NCBI RefSeq assembly: GCF_000620785.1
Contig: NZ_JIAI01000001.1
Span: forward strand, 1,674,001-1,738,000
Reading direction: 5' to 3'
Length of the DNA stretch: 64,000 bases
Origin: Actinospineispora acaciae DSM 45401
Lineage (GTDB): Bacteria > Actinomycetota > Actinomycetes > Mycobacteriales > Pseudonocardiaceae
In this document: positions 33,535-41,860 of the stretch, piece after piece
Position numbering within the stretch: the first letter of the stretch is position 1
Layout: every line of letters begins with the position of its first letter
Notes under the pieces: generated by a model
Databases searched by the model: none
Seen by the model: the letters and a program-made list of their open reading frames with translations, nothing else
Told to the model about the DNA's origin: nothing
Made by a program: the position numbers and the translations under genes

Positions 33535-34851
33535 ATGGACACCGCGGCGGCGGTTGAGCAGGTTGTCGCCCACCTGGAGCGACACCGCGACCTGCCCATT
33601 GAGCTGACCCGGGAGCTGGTCCGGATCCCGACGGTCAACCCCAAGTTCGAGGTGGCCGAGGGCCGCAACCGGGAGACCGAGGCGCAGCGGCTGGTGGCCG
33701 CCCGGCTCGCCGACGTCGGCCTGGAGGTCGAGCGGTACGAGGTGACCCCGGACCGGCCCAACGTGTACGCCTACCGCGCCGGCTCCGAGGAGCGCAGCCT
33801 GGTCATCAACGGCCACATCGACGTGGTCCCGGCCGGCGACCCGGACACCTGGTCGGTGGACCCGTTCGGCGCCGAGGTCCGCGACGGGCGCCTCTACGGG
33901 CGCGGCGGGTACGACATGAAGGCCGGCATCGCCGCCGCGATCGCCGCGGCCACCGCGATCCACGAGTGCGGGCTGGAGCTGGCCGGCCGGTTCGAGGTGC
34001 ACAGCGTGGTGGACGAGGAGGCCGGCGGGTTCGGCACCAAGGACCTGGTGGCTCGCGGCCGCACCGCGTCGGCGGTGATCGTCGGCGAGCCCACCGAGGG
34101 CCACGTGATGCCGTGCCAGCCCGGCCTGGAGTGGGTGCGGGTGACCATCCGGGGCCGCAGCGCGCACGCCGGCTGGCGCTACAACGACATCTACCCGCAG
34201 CGCGACACCCCGGACCGGACCAGGCCGGGCATCAACGCCGCCGAGCTGGCCAGCCGGTTCATCACCGCGGTCGGCCAGCTCGAACGGGACTGGGGCACCC
34301 GCAAGCCGGCGCACCCGCTGCTGCCGCCCGGGATCACCACGATCAACCCTGGCGTGGTGCAGGTCGGATCGGGCATCGGCCCGGACGGGCTGCCGGTGAC
34401 GATGACCAACCCCGCGACCACCCCGGACGTCGCCGTGATCGACTTCGACCTCAAGTACCTGCCCACCGAGACCTCGGCCGAGGTCCGCGCCGAGTTCGAG
34501 CGGTTCGTGGCGAGCTGGGCGGCGCAGGACTCCTGGCTGCGCGAGCATCCCCCGACCGTGCGCTGGGAGCTGGGCGACCTGCACTTCCCCGCGTTCGACA
34601 CGCCGCTGGACTTCCCGCTGGTCGACACCATCCGCCGGCAGCGCGCGGCGCTGGGCAGGACCACCGAGGTGACCGGGTTCGTCGCGGTCTGCGACGGCGC
34701 GTTCTACCGCCCCACCGGCGCCACGCCGCTGATTCACGGCGCGCGCGGCGCCGAGGCGCACGGACCGGACGAGTGGGTCGACACCGAGTCGATCGTGGAC
34801 ACGGCGAAGGTGTACGCGGCCGCCGCGATCGAGTACTGCGGGCTCTCATGA
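33535..34851 (+). CDS. M20 family peptidase (ArgE/DapE/carboxypeptidase G2-like)
   Basis: A 438-residue zinc hydrolase. NGHIDVVPAGDPDTW and GRGGYDMKAGIAAAI carry the first metal ligands, VDEEAGGFGTKDL the catalytic Glu pair, and a lid domain follows with RGRSAHAGWRY. The closing segment VCDGAFYR-PTGATPLIHGARG holds the final ligand region. ATG 33535 follows a purine-rich GAGAGAGCGGAG. It is the first gene of a coupled four-gene operon with a permease and two amidohydrolase-like proteins, so it probably deacylates or opens the imported compound. Confidence 0.88.
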   Translation: MDTAAAVEQVVAHLERHRDLPIELTRELVRIPTVNPKFEVAEGRNRETEAQRLVAARLADVGLEVERYEVTPDRPNVYAYRAGSEERSLVINGHIDVVPAGDPDTWSVDPFGAEVRDGRLYGRGGYDMKAGIAAAIAAATAIHECGLELAGRFEVHSVVDEEAGGFGTKDLVARGRTASAVIVGEPTEGHVMPCQPGLEWVRVTIRGRSAHAGWRYNDIYPQRDTPDRTRPGINAAELASRFITAVGQLERDWGTRKPAHPLLPPGITTINPGVVQVGSGIGPDGLPVTMTNPATTPDVAVIDFDLKYLPTETSAEVRAEFERFVASWAAQDSWLREHPPTVRWELGDLHFPAFDTPLDFPLVDTIRRQRAALGRTTEVTGFVAVCDGAFYRPTGATPLIHGARGAEAHGPDEWVDTESIVDTAKVYAAAAIEYCGLS

Positions 34852-36281
34852 CCGAGAACGAGGCCTCGCTCGCCCAGCGGTACCGGCAGCCCAAGGGCGT
34901 CGAGCAGTACGGCATCGAGGCCATCCCGGACGAGAAGAAGACGGTCCGCTGGTGGGACGTCTCCTTCATGATCGTCAACTTCCTGATCAACCCCGGCATG
35001 ATCCTCATCGCCGGTGGGGCCGTCGCGGCCGGGCTGCCGTTCTGGGCCGCCGTCGCCGCGATGGTGGCCGGCATCGTCGTCGCGTTCGGCGCCTACTCCG
35101 TGATGGCCACCGTCGGCGTCGACTACGGCCTGCCGGGCCAGGTCGGCACCCGGATCACGTTCGGCATCCGGGGCGCCCAGTGGATCCCGTCCGCGCTGCA
35201 CGTCATCAGCTCGGTCTACTGGTTCGCCTTCCAGACCGTGGCCGGCGCGCTCGGGATCATCGCCGTGCTGCGCGCCCTGACCGGGCACACCGTCAACTTC
35301 GCGCTGGTCAGCGTGCTGTTCGCGATAGTGCAGGCGGGGGTCGCGCTGATCGGCTACGAGTCGGTCAAGGTGCTGTCCAGGATCGCGTTCCCCACGAAGA
35401 TCATCTTGACGCTGGTGTTCATCGCGCTGCTGATGACCCACGACGACCCGCACTATGCCCCCGGCGCCGTGCTCGGGTTCGACGTGCACATCCCCTGGCA
35501 GTGGTCGGTGTTGGCGCTGTGGCTGAACAGCGTGATCGCGGCCTGGCTGTCGATGATCACGAACGCCAGCGACTTCTGCCGCTACTCGCGCAGCCGGGTG
35601 GACATGTGGCTGGGCACCATGGCCGCCGCGGTGGTCGGCACGCTGGTCGCCGCGTTCGTCGGCTGCTACGCGGCGGTGGCCTCCGGCGGGAACGCCAACG
35701 CCTTCGACGTCATCGCCCAGGTCACGAACAACCCGTTGCTGCTCGGGTTCGTGCTGCTCTACATCGTGCTGGACAACTGGACGATCAACGTCCTGAACAT
35801 GTACACGGCGGGGCTGGCGCTGGTGAACATCGTGCGGCGGCTGGGGCGGTTCTGGGCGACGCTGGGGCTGGCGGTGATCGGCGTGGTGCTGTCGTTGCTG
35901 CCGGAGCTGGTCACCGGGTTCACGGACTTCATGACGGTGATGGGCAACCTGTTCGCGCCGGTCGCCGGGGTGCTGGTCGCGGACTACCTGTTCTGCAAGC
36001 GGATGGGCATCGACGTGGCCGACCTGTTCGCCGCGGAGGGCAGGTACCGGTACTGGTCGGGGTTCAACTGGCTGGCCGTCGGCTGGACGGTCGCCGGCTT
36101 CCTGGTCTACCTGGTGCTGCCCCAGGCGGCGGTGCAGTCGCTGAGCTGCATGGTGATCACCATGGTCGGGTACCTGGTGACCGCGCGGCTGCTCGCCCGG
36201 CATTCGGACACGCTGCGGGCGGCCAACGCGCCGGTCACCGCCCAGCGGGATCTGGACGTCGCCCCGGAGAATGCGCCGTGA
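34848..36281 (+). CDS. NCS1 family permease (cytosine/purine/allantoin type)
   Basis: A 477-residue protein with about 12 membrane helices, opening with a soluble tail then TVRWWDVSFMIVNFLINPGM, and containing FGIRGAQWIPSALHVISSVY and NASDFCRYSRSR. These blocks match NCS1 nucleobase-cation symporters of the CodB/hydantoin permease group. The start overlaps the M20 stop (ATGA) and the stop overlaps the next start. It presumably brings in a nitrogen heterocycle or ureide used by the flanking hydrolases. Confidence 0.88.
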   Translation: MTENEASLAQRYRQPKGVEQYGIEAIPDEKKTVRWWDVSFMIVNFLINPGMILIAGGAVAAGLPFWAAVAAMVAGIVVAFGAYSVMATVGVDYGLPGQVGTRITFGIRGAQWIPSALHVISSVYWFAFQTVAGALGIIAVLRALTGHTVNFALVSVLFAIVQAGVALIGYESVKVLSRIAFPTKIILTLVFIALLMTHDDPHYAPGAVLGFDVHIPWQWSVLALWLNSVIAAWLSMITNASDFCRYSRSRVDMWLGTMAAAVVGTLVAAFVGCYAAVASGGNANAFDVIAQVTNNPLLLGFVLLYIVLDNWTINVLNMYTAGLALVNIVRRLGRFWATLGLAVIGVVLSLLPELVTGFTDFMTVMGNLFAPVAGVLVADYLFCKRMGIDVADLFAAEGRYRYWSGFNWLAVGWTVAGFLVYLVLPQAAVQSLSCMVITMVGYLVTARLLARHSDTLRAANAPVTAQRDLDVAPENAP

Positions 36282-37018
36282 TCGTGGACTTCCACACCCA
36301 CGTCGACGACATCCCGGCGTTGGGCTGGCACCTGCCGGCGCGGGAGGTGCTGGACCAGCTCGACGAGGCGGGCGTGGACCGGGCGGTGGTGATGACCATC
36401 GTGGACGCCCCGGCGCTGCGGCCGGACGCGCTGGAGCGGCTGGCCGAGGCCTGCGCGTCGGCGGGCGGCCGGCTCTATCCGTTCGCGCGCGTGCACCCCT
36501 GGTACGAGCAGGCGCCCGGGCTGCTGGCGCGCGCCCTGGACGAGCTGGGCTACCGGGGGGTGAAGCTGCACGGGGTGTCCACGCTGGCGCATCCCGGCGA
36601 GGAGCCGGTGGTGCGGCTGCTGCGGATCGCGGCGGAGCGTGGCGTGCCGGTGATGTTCCACTCCGGGGACGACCCGTTCACCACGCCGTGGGAGCTGGCC
36701 GATGCGGCGCGGGCGGTGCCCGACGCCACGGTGGTGCTGGCGCACATCGGCGGCTACGGGCACACCGAGGACGCGATAGCCGTCGCCGAGGCGCTGCCCA
36801 ACGTCTACCTGGACACCTCCGCGATGCCATACCCCCGGGCCATCGGCGCGGCGGTGCGCCGGGTCGGCGCCGAGCGTGTCCTGTTCGGCTCGGACGCGCC
36901 CGGTTGCCCGGTCCCCCTCGAGCTGGACAAGGTGCGCCTGGCCGGGCTGACCGAGCCGGACCTCGCCCTGGTGCTGGGAGGCAACGCGCTGCGCCTGCTG
37001 GACGGAGGCGCCCGGTGA
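36278..37018 (+). CDS. Amidohydrolase-2 family metal-dependent hydrolase (active partner)
   Basis: A 246-residue TIM-barrel protein with all expected ligands: VDFHTHVDD (HxH) at residue 4-10, GVKLHGV (Lys/His), VMFHSGDDPF (third His), LAHIGGYGHTEDA (fourth His) and FGSDAPGCP (catalytic Asp). The family includes decarboxylases and hydrolases. The GTG at 36278 overlaps the permease stop and its own stop overlaps the following paralogue's start, so both are made together. Confidence 0.85.
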   Translation: MIVDFHTHVDDIPALGWHLPAREVLDQLDEAGVDRAVVMTIVDAPALRPDALERLAEACASAGGRLYPFARVHPWYEQAPGLLARALDELGYRGVKLHGVSTLAHPGEEPVVRLLRIAAERGVPVMFHSGDDPFTTPWELADAARAVPDATVVLAHIGGYGHTEDAIAVAEALPNVYLDTSAMPYPRAIGAAVRRVGAERVLFGSDAPGCPVPLELDKVRLAGLTEPDLALVLGGNALRLLDGGAR

Positions 37019-37851
37019 CCGCCGTCGTGGACGCGTGCGTCTTCCTGGGCCGGTCCCGGTACGGCGGCGAGCTGACGCTGCCCTCCGCGACCGAGCAGGC
37101 CGCCGCGCTGGGCGTGCGCACCCTGGTCGCGACCGCCGCCGCGCCGCCGGACCGGGACCTCCCGGCCGCCACCGCCCGGCTGCTGGACGCCGCCGCATCC
37201 TCGCCTCACTCGCCGGCGGGGCTGGAAGGGCGCTCTTCTGTTGGCCGCCACCCGATCGGTGCGGGTCGCGCCGACACGACCACCACCGGCCCGGTGCGCA
37301 TCGCCGTGCTGGCCCGCGTCGATCCCTGGGAGCCGGGGGCGGTGCGGGCGGCGCGGGACGCGCTGGCCGCCGGCGCGGTCGGGCTGTTCCTGCACCCCTG
37401 GGAGGAGACGTTCCGGATCAACGACCACGAGCTGCTCGGCCCGCTGATGCGGCTGCTCGCGGAGGCCGGCAAGCCGGTGGTCGCGGAGGCCGGCTTCCCG
37501 TGGGTGTCCGAGCCCGCGCAGCTCGCCGACCTCGCCGCGCGGCACCCTGACGTCGCGGTGGTCGGCACCCGGGGCGGACACATGAACATGAGCGGCCTGT
37601 CCGGCCAGACCGCGCTGCGTGCCCTGCGCGCCGCGCCCAACCTGCACCTGCTCACCAGCGGCGTGTACCGGCAGGACTGGCTGCGGTCGGTGGTCGACGA
37701 GCTGGGCGCCGAGCGGCTCTGTTACGGCTCGCTCGCGCCCGTGCTGGACCCGCGCCTGGAGCTGGCGCGGCCGTCGGCGTTCCCCGAACCGGCCGTCCGC
37801 GACCAGCTGCTCTCCGGCACCGCGACCCGCCTGTTCGGACTGCCTACCTGA
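37015..37851 (+). CDS. Amidohydrolase-like paralogue without metal ligands (probable pseudoenzyme)
   Basis: A 278-residue protein aligning by eye with the preceding gene. Each ligand block is changed: VVDACVFLG for VDFHTHVDD, VAEAGFPW for MFHSGDDP, VGTRGGHMNMSG for LAHIGGYGH and YGSLAPVLDP for FGSDAPGCP. The barrel order and lengths are kept, but all four His/Asp sites are lost. There is an insertion around residues 60-90 rich in Ser and Thr. The GTG at 37015 overlaps the upstream stop. A structural or regulatory partner of the active paralogue is the simplest reading. Confidence 0.72.
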   Translation: MTAVVDACVFLGRSRYGGELTLPSATEQAAALGVRTLVATAAAPPDRDLPAATARLLDAAASSPHSPAGLEGRSSVGRHPIGAGRADTTTTGPVRIAVLARVDPWEPGAVRAARDALAAGAVGLFLHPWEETFRINDHELLGPLMRLLAEAGKPVVAEAGFPWVSEPAQLADLAARHPDVAVVGTRGGHMNMSGLSGQTALRALRAAPNLHLLTSGVYRQDWLRSVVDELGAERLCYGSLAPVLDPRLELARPSAFPEPAVRDQLLSGTATRLFGLPT

Positions 37852-38857
37852 CCGCCTTCGCGATCTGGTCGAGCGCGTACGGCAGCGACAGCAGGGTGCT
37901 CTGAGACATGGCCGCGCCGACCGCCGGCCCCTCGCTGTCGAGCACGTAGGAGGCCTTCCCGGCGCGCACCGCCGGCAGGCTGGCGAACAGCGGGTTGTTC
38001 CGCAGCGCCTGATGGTCCGCCTCGTCCCCGATCACGAAGATGCGGTCGAGGTTGATCATATCGACGCGCTCCGGCGACAACCTCACGTAGAACTTCCCAC
38101 CCGCTATCCCGTCGATCTCCGGGCTGGCCCTGAACCCCATGTTCGCGAGGATGCGACCACGAACGTCGGTGCTGGTGAACGGCGCGATCGAGTCGCTGTA
38201 CCAGGAAACGGCCACCGCAGTCTGGCCCGCGAACTCCGGATGCGCCGCGCGGACGGCGGCGAACTTCTGCTCGATTCCCGCGACGAGCTTTCCGCCGTCC
38301 TCCGCCTTGCCGACCGCCCGCGAGATCTGCAGCGCATTGTCCTGCCACCGGGCGCTGAACGGCTCCGCCTCCGCCTTCGTCCGCCCGACCGTAGGGGCGA
38401 TCTTCGACAACCTCTCGTACGCCGCCCTGTCGATGTCGGAGTAGACCGCGACGATCAGGTCCGGCCGCAGCACCGCGATCTTCTCGTAGTTCGGCTGGCT
38501 GTCGCCGTTGGCCATGACGACCTCCGGCCTGACGTCGCCCCACGCCGCCTTCACCCACGGCCACTGGGTGTTGATGTCGGGGTCGCGCCCTGGCGGATTG
38601 GCGTACTGGTCGACCATCCCGACCGGCCGCACGCCGAGCGCGAGCAGCGCCTGGTCGTCGGTGTACCCGAGCGCCACCACCCGCCTGGGCGCCCGAGGCA
38701 CCTCGGTGGACCCGAAGAAGTGCTCCACGGTCACCGGGAACACCCCGCCCGCGTCGCCCCCCTGACCGTCCGACCGGTCACCGGACGCGCCCGCGCCACA
38801 CCCGGCCAGGACGGTCATGGTCGACAATACGACGGCCACCCACTTCCAGACATTCAC
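37844..38857 (-). CDS. Siderophore-type ABC transporter substrate-binding lipoprotein (FepB/FecB-like)
   Basis: A 337-residue lipoprotein with signal peptide MNVWKWVAVVLSTMTVLAG and lipobox Cys. PBP domain blocks: APRRVVALGYTDDQALLALG, LRPDLIVAVYSDIDRAAYER, LSKIAPTV and DRIFVIGDEADH. This fits iron-siderophore/cobalamin binding proteins. No permease or ATPase gene is adjacent, so it must use a transporter encoded elsewhere. It overlaps the convergent pseudo-amidohydrolase gene by 8 bases. Confidence 0.88.
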   Translation of the reverse strand: MNVWKWVAVVLSTMTVLAGCGAGASGDRSDGQGGDAGGVFPVTVEHFFGSTEVPRAPRRVVALGYTDDQALLALGVRPVGMVDQYANPPGRDPDINTQWPWVKAAWGDVRPEVVMANGDSQPNYEKIAVLRPDLIVAVYSDIDRAAYERLSKIAPTVGRTKAEAEPFSARWQDNALQISRAVGKAEDGGKLVAGIEQKFAAVRAAHPEFAGQTAVAVSWYSDSIAPFTSTDVRGRILANMGFRASPEIDGIAGGKFYVRLSPERVDMINLDRIFVIGDEADHQALRNNPLFASLPAVRAGKASYVLDSEGPAVGAAMSQSTLLSLPYALDQIAKAVR

Positions 38858-38934
38858 GCCGTAAAATCTACAGCCCGCCGCTTACCATTCAGGCATATCC
38901 GCACGTGTCCGAGATCACGGCAGGGGGAAACCCG

Positions 38935-39333
38935 GTGTTCGCCAGGCTTCACCACGTACAGCTCGCGATGCCAAAGGGACAAGAGGAGCGGGCGCGCCAG
39001 TTCTACGTCCACATCCTCGGCATGCTGGAGATCGACAAGCCGGAGGTCCTGGCCGCCCGGGGCGGAGCGTGGTTCCGGGCCGGAGACGTCGAACTGCATC
39101 TGGGCGTCGAAGAAGCCTTCCGACCCGCCCGAAAGGCGCATCCGGGCATCCTCGTCGACGACCTGGACGCACTCGCGGACCGCCTCGCCACCGCCGGCCA
39201 GCCCACGGCCTGGGACGACGACTTCCCCGGCCACCGCCGCATCTACGCCCACGATCCGTTCGGCAACCGGCTGGAGTTCCTGCAGCCCCTCGCCGGCGAC
39301 GGAGGTATCAGCGGGCCGGCACCCCGCCTCTAG
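38935..39333 (+). CDS. VOC superfamily (glyoxalase/dioxygenase-like) protein
   Basis: A 132-residue single-domain protein: FARLHHVQLAMPKGQEERAR, then FYVHILGMLEIDKP, ELHLGVEE and AHDPFGNRLEFLQP. These carry the His and Glu positions expected for one VOC metal site. I chose GTG 38935 because AGGGGG lies 7 bases upstream; the longer start at 38905 has no such site. Glyoxalase, isomerase or antibiotic-resistance roles are all possible. Confidence 0.82.
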   Translation: MFARLHHVQLAMPKGQEERARQFYVHILGMLEIDKPEVLAARGGAWFRAGDVELHLGVEEAFRPARKAHPGILVDDLDALADRLATAGQPTAWDDDFPGHRRIYAHDPFGNRLEFLQPLAGDGGISGPAPRL

Positions 39334-39376
39334 TGTCGTGTCGCCGGTGGTCGGCGGCGTGAACGGGAGGATCAGC

Positions 39377-40276
39377 ATGTCTCGGAGTTGTGGGTCTGTC
39401 CAGAACTATTTCCGTCAGGTCGATGTTTTCCCGGAGCTGCGCAGAAACCAGGCCATTCTCGAAAGCCTCACGGCGGCGTCGGCCCGGCAGGGCGCGCTCG
39501 AGCGTGAGTTCCCGCGCCGGATACCGGTGGCGGTACACAGCTTGTTCACCACCGCCGAGGACGACCTGACCGACGCGCAGGTCAATTCTCAGATCGACGT
39601 GCTCAACGAGGACTACAATGCCAAGAATGCCGACCTGGCCAATGTCCCGGCGGCATTCCAGGGCCTGATCGGCACGCCGGGGCTGGAGTTCGCGCTCGCC
39701 ACCACCGACCCGAAGGGAAAGAAGACCAACGGCATCACCCGAACCAGGACCAGGGTCAAGGAGTTCGGGGTGAACGACGCGATGAAGTCCTCGGCGACCG
39801 GCGGGCACGACGCATGGGACACGACGCGCTATCTCAACCTGTGGGTCTGCCGGCTCAGCGGGAGCCTGTTGGGCTACGCGCAGTTCCCCGGCGGTGACCC
39901 GGCGACCGACGGCGTCGCCATCACCAGGTCGGCGTTCGGCCGGCACGGCTCGGCGGTCGCGCCGTTCGACCTCGGCCGCACGGCGACCCACGAGATCGGC
40001 CACTACTTCAACCTGTCCCACATCTGGGGCGAGGCCCGCGTCCCGACCTGCTCCGACAGCGACTCCGTCGACGACACGCCCAACCAGTGGGGGCCGAACA
40101 ACGGCAAGCCCACGTTCCCGCACGAGTCGTGCCACAACAGCCCGAACGGGGACATGTTCATGAACTACATGGACTACGTGGACGACGACACCATGGTGAT
40201 GTTCAGCGAGCAGCAGGTGCGGCGCATGCACGCCACGCTGGAGTTCTCGCGGGCGGACCTGGGGAGCCCGCGCTGA
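39377..40276 (+). CDS. M43 (pappalysin/cytophagalysin-type) zinc metalloprotease without signal peptide
   Basis: A 299-residue metzincin-clan protease. The zinc motif is HEIGHYFNLSHIWG near residue 210, followed downstream by the Met-turn MFMNYMDYVDDD. Cys residues around CSDSDS and ESCHNS probably form the family's disulphides. ATG 39377 has GGGAGG 6 bases upstream. The N-terminus (MSRSCGSVQNYFRQ) is not a signal peptide, odd for a usually secreted family, although several actinobacterial homologues look the same from memory. It is coupled to the next small gene. Confidence 0.85.
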   Translation: MSRSCGSVQNYFRQVDVFPELRRNQAILESLTAASARQGALEREFPRRIPVAVHSLFTTAEDDLTDAQVNSQIDVLNEDYNAKNADLANVPAAFQGLIGTPGLEFALATTDPKGKKTNGITRTRTRVKEFGVNDAMKSSATGGHDAWDTTRYLNLWVCRLSGSLLGYAQFPGGDPATDGVAITRSAFGRHGSAVAPFDLGRTATHEIGHYFNLSHIWGEARVPTCSDSDSVDDTPNQWGPNNGKPTFPHESCHNSPNGDMFMNYMDYVDDDTMVMFSEQQVRRMHATLEFSRADLGSPR

Positions 40277-40587
40277 CCCCCGGCCTCACCGACCGGGTCT
40301 GGCTGCACTCGTTCGAGGAGGACACCGCCGCCTTCGCGGTCTACCGGCCGGAGGGCTACCCGTTCTCGCCCGCGCGTGGCCGGGACGGGGTGTGGCTCGG
40401 CGGCGACGGCGGGTTCCGGTACTTCGCCCCGGGCCGCGACGACAGGCCCGAGGAGACGGCCGGCGCCTGGCGGTGGGACCCGGGGCGGCCGGGGCGGATC
40501 ACCGCCACGGCGGCGGGGCGGGACATCGAGCTCTACCTCGACTCCGGGACCGAGGAATGGCCGAGGCTGCGGTGGCCGCACCGCTGA
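40273..40587 (+). CDS. Small protein coupled to the M43 protease, probable CTG start
   Basis: A 104-residue protein (LHSFEEDTAAFAVYRPEGYP, FRYFAPGRDDRPEETAGAWR, IELYLDSGTEEW) with a compact beta-rich, lipocalin-like look. There is no ATG, GTG or TTG between an overlapping far-upstream region and the conserved part. The CTG at 40273 overlaps the protease stop (CTGA) and is the likely start by coupling. I recall similar unnamed actinobacterial proteins. An inhibitor or partner of the protease is a guess from position only. Confidence 0.55.
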   Translation: MTPGLTDRVWLHSFEEDTAAFAVYRPEGYPFSPARGRDGVWLGGDGGFRYFAPGRDDRPEETAGAWRWDPGRPGRITATAAGRDIELYLDSGTEEWPRLRWPHR

Positions 40588-40606
40588 ACCAGGCAAGGAG
40601 GATCAC

Positions 40607-41860
40607 ATGAGGCTCGTGCTGTTCGACCTCGGCGACACCCTCGAGGCCGACGATGTTCCGCGACCGGGCGCGGTGGAGACCCTGCGGGAGATCTCCTCGT
40701 TGCGTCCGGCGGGGGTGCTGCTCGGGCTGCTCTCCGATTTCGAGATGCCCGTGGATCCCTTCCAGCTGCCGTTGATCCAGCAGAAGTACTACGCGATCCT
40801 CGACACGCTCGGCATCCGGGAGTTCTTCGAGCCCGTTGCGCGGCGGGTCACGCTGTCCAGCGAGGTCGGCGCCGGGAAACCCGCTGTCGCCATGTTCCGC
40901 GCGGCGGTCGCCAAGGCGGAGCCCACCCTGACATTCGCCGACACGCTCTTCGTCACGGAGAACCGCGCGCACGTCGACGCGGCTCGGGAACTGGGGCTGC
41001 GCGCGGTTCACCTCAGCCCACCGGGCACCACGGACGGCGAGATCTCGCGCCTGGACGAGCTGCTTCCGATCGTGCGCGACTTCGCGCGGCCGGACGTCGA
41101 GCGGGTCCGGCCAACCGGGCGGGCCCGGCCGCACCTGGTCACCCAGAACGGCCGGCTGTTCTGTCAGCAACACCCCGACGTGCCGATCGTCGCCGACCAC
41201 GGCCGCTACCTTGTCGTCGACGTCGATCCCGACGACGTGCAGCGGCTGCACGATGCGCACGGCACCTGTTGGTCGATTCGTCCGCTGCCGGCGGGTGTCG
41301 ACATCCTGTCCGACATCCTGGTCGGCATCCGGGCGACGCCGGGGGTCCGAGAACCATCGTCAGCGCCTGCATCGACGCCCTGTCCGCCGCCGCATACCGT
41401 GCCGACCTGGAGGCGCTGGTCGCCCACACCACCCGGTACTCCACCGGCGACGGGTTCGCCGAGGCGCTGCGCTGGGCCGACGACCAGCTCACCGCCGCCG
41501 GCTACCGCACCCACACCCAGCGGGTGCCCGTCGACGGCGCCACCAGCTTCAACCTCGTCGCCGAGCGCCCCGGCACCGGGCCCGACACGCGCGGCGTCGT
41601 GGTCGTCACCGCCCACCTGGACTCGATCAACCTGCGCGGCGGGCCGGCGGCGCCGGCGCCGGGCGCGGACGACAACGCGTCGGGCTGCGCCGGGCTGCTG
41701 TCGATGGCACGGGCGCTCGCCGGCGCGACCGCCCGGCTCGACCTGCGCCTCATCCTCTTCGGCGGTGAGGAGGAAGGCCTGTTCGGGAGCAAGGAGTACG
41801 TCCGGCGCCTGCCGGTGGCCGATCGCGGCCGGATTCGCGCGGTCGTCAACATGGACATGA
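40607..41860 (+). CDS. HAD-like hydrolase, probably the N-terminal half of a HAD-M28 fusion
   Basis: An AAGGAGG precedes ATG 40607. Residues 1-200 form a HAD domain: LVLFDLGDTLEADDV (motif I, nucleophile Asp), LGLLSDFEMP (motif II region), GAGKPAVAMFRAA (motif III Lys) and FVTENRAHVDAARELGL (motif IV). Residues about 205-245 form a linker domain (YLVVDVDPDDVQRLHDAHG). After the G-run at 41341-41345 the frame turns into Pro/Thr/Arg-rich shadow sequence to 41860, while the neighbouring frame continues as an M28 peptidase. One added base joins the two into a single protein of about 525 residues. Confidence 0.7.
   Translation: MRLVLFDLGDTLEADDVPRPGAVETLREISSLRPAGVLLGLLSDFEMPVDPFQLPLIQQKYYAILDTLGIREFFEPVARRVTLSSEVGAGKPAVAMFRAAVAKAEPTLTFADTLFVTENRAHVDAARELGLRAVHLSPPGTTDGEISRLDELLPIVRDFARPDVERVRPTGRARPHLVTQNGRLFCQQHPDVPIVADHGRYLVVDVDPDDVQRLHDAHGTCWSIRPLPAGVDILSDILVGIRATPGVREPSSAPASTPCPPPHTVPTWRRWSPTPPGTPPATGSPRRCAGPTTSSPPPATAPTPSGCPSTAPPASTSSPSAPAPGPTRAASWSSPPTWTRSTCAAGRRRRRRARTTTRRAAPGCCRWHGRSPARPPGSTCASSSSAVRRKACSGARSTSGACRWPIAAGFARSSTWT

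Noticed and set aside
33435..33761. Upstream extension of the glutamine synthetase-like frame
   Set aside because: It is Ser/Arg/Thr-rich, unlike the family, and runs antisense into the M20 gene; GTG 33434 gives the normal family length.
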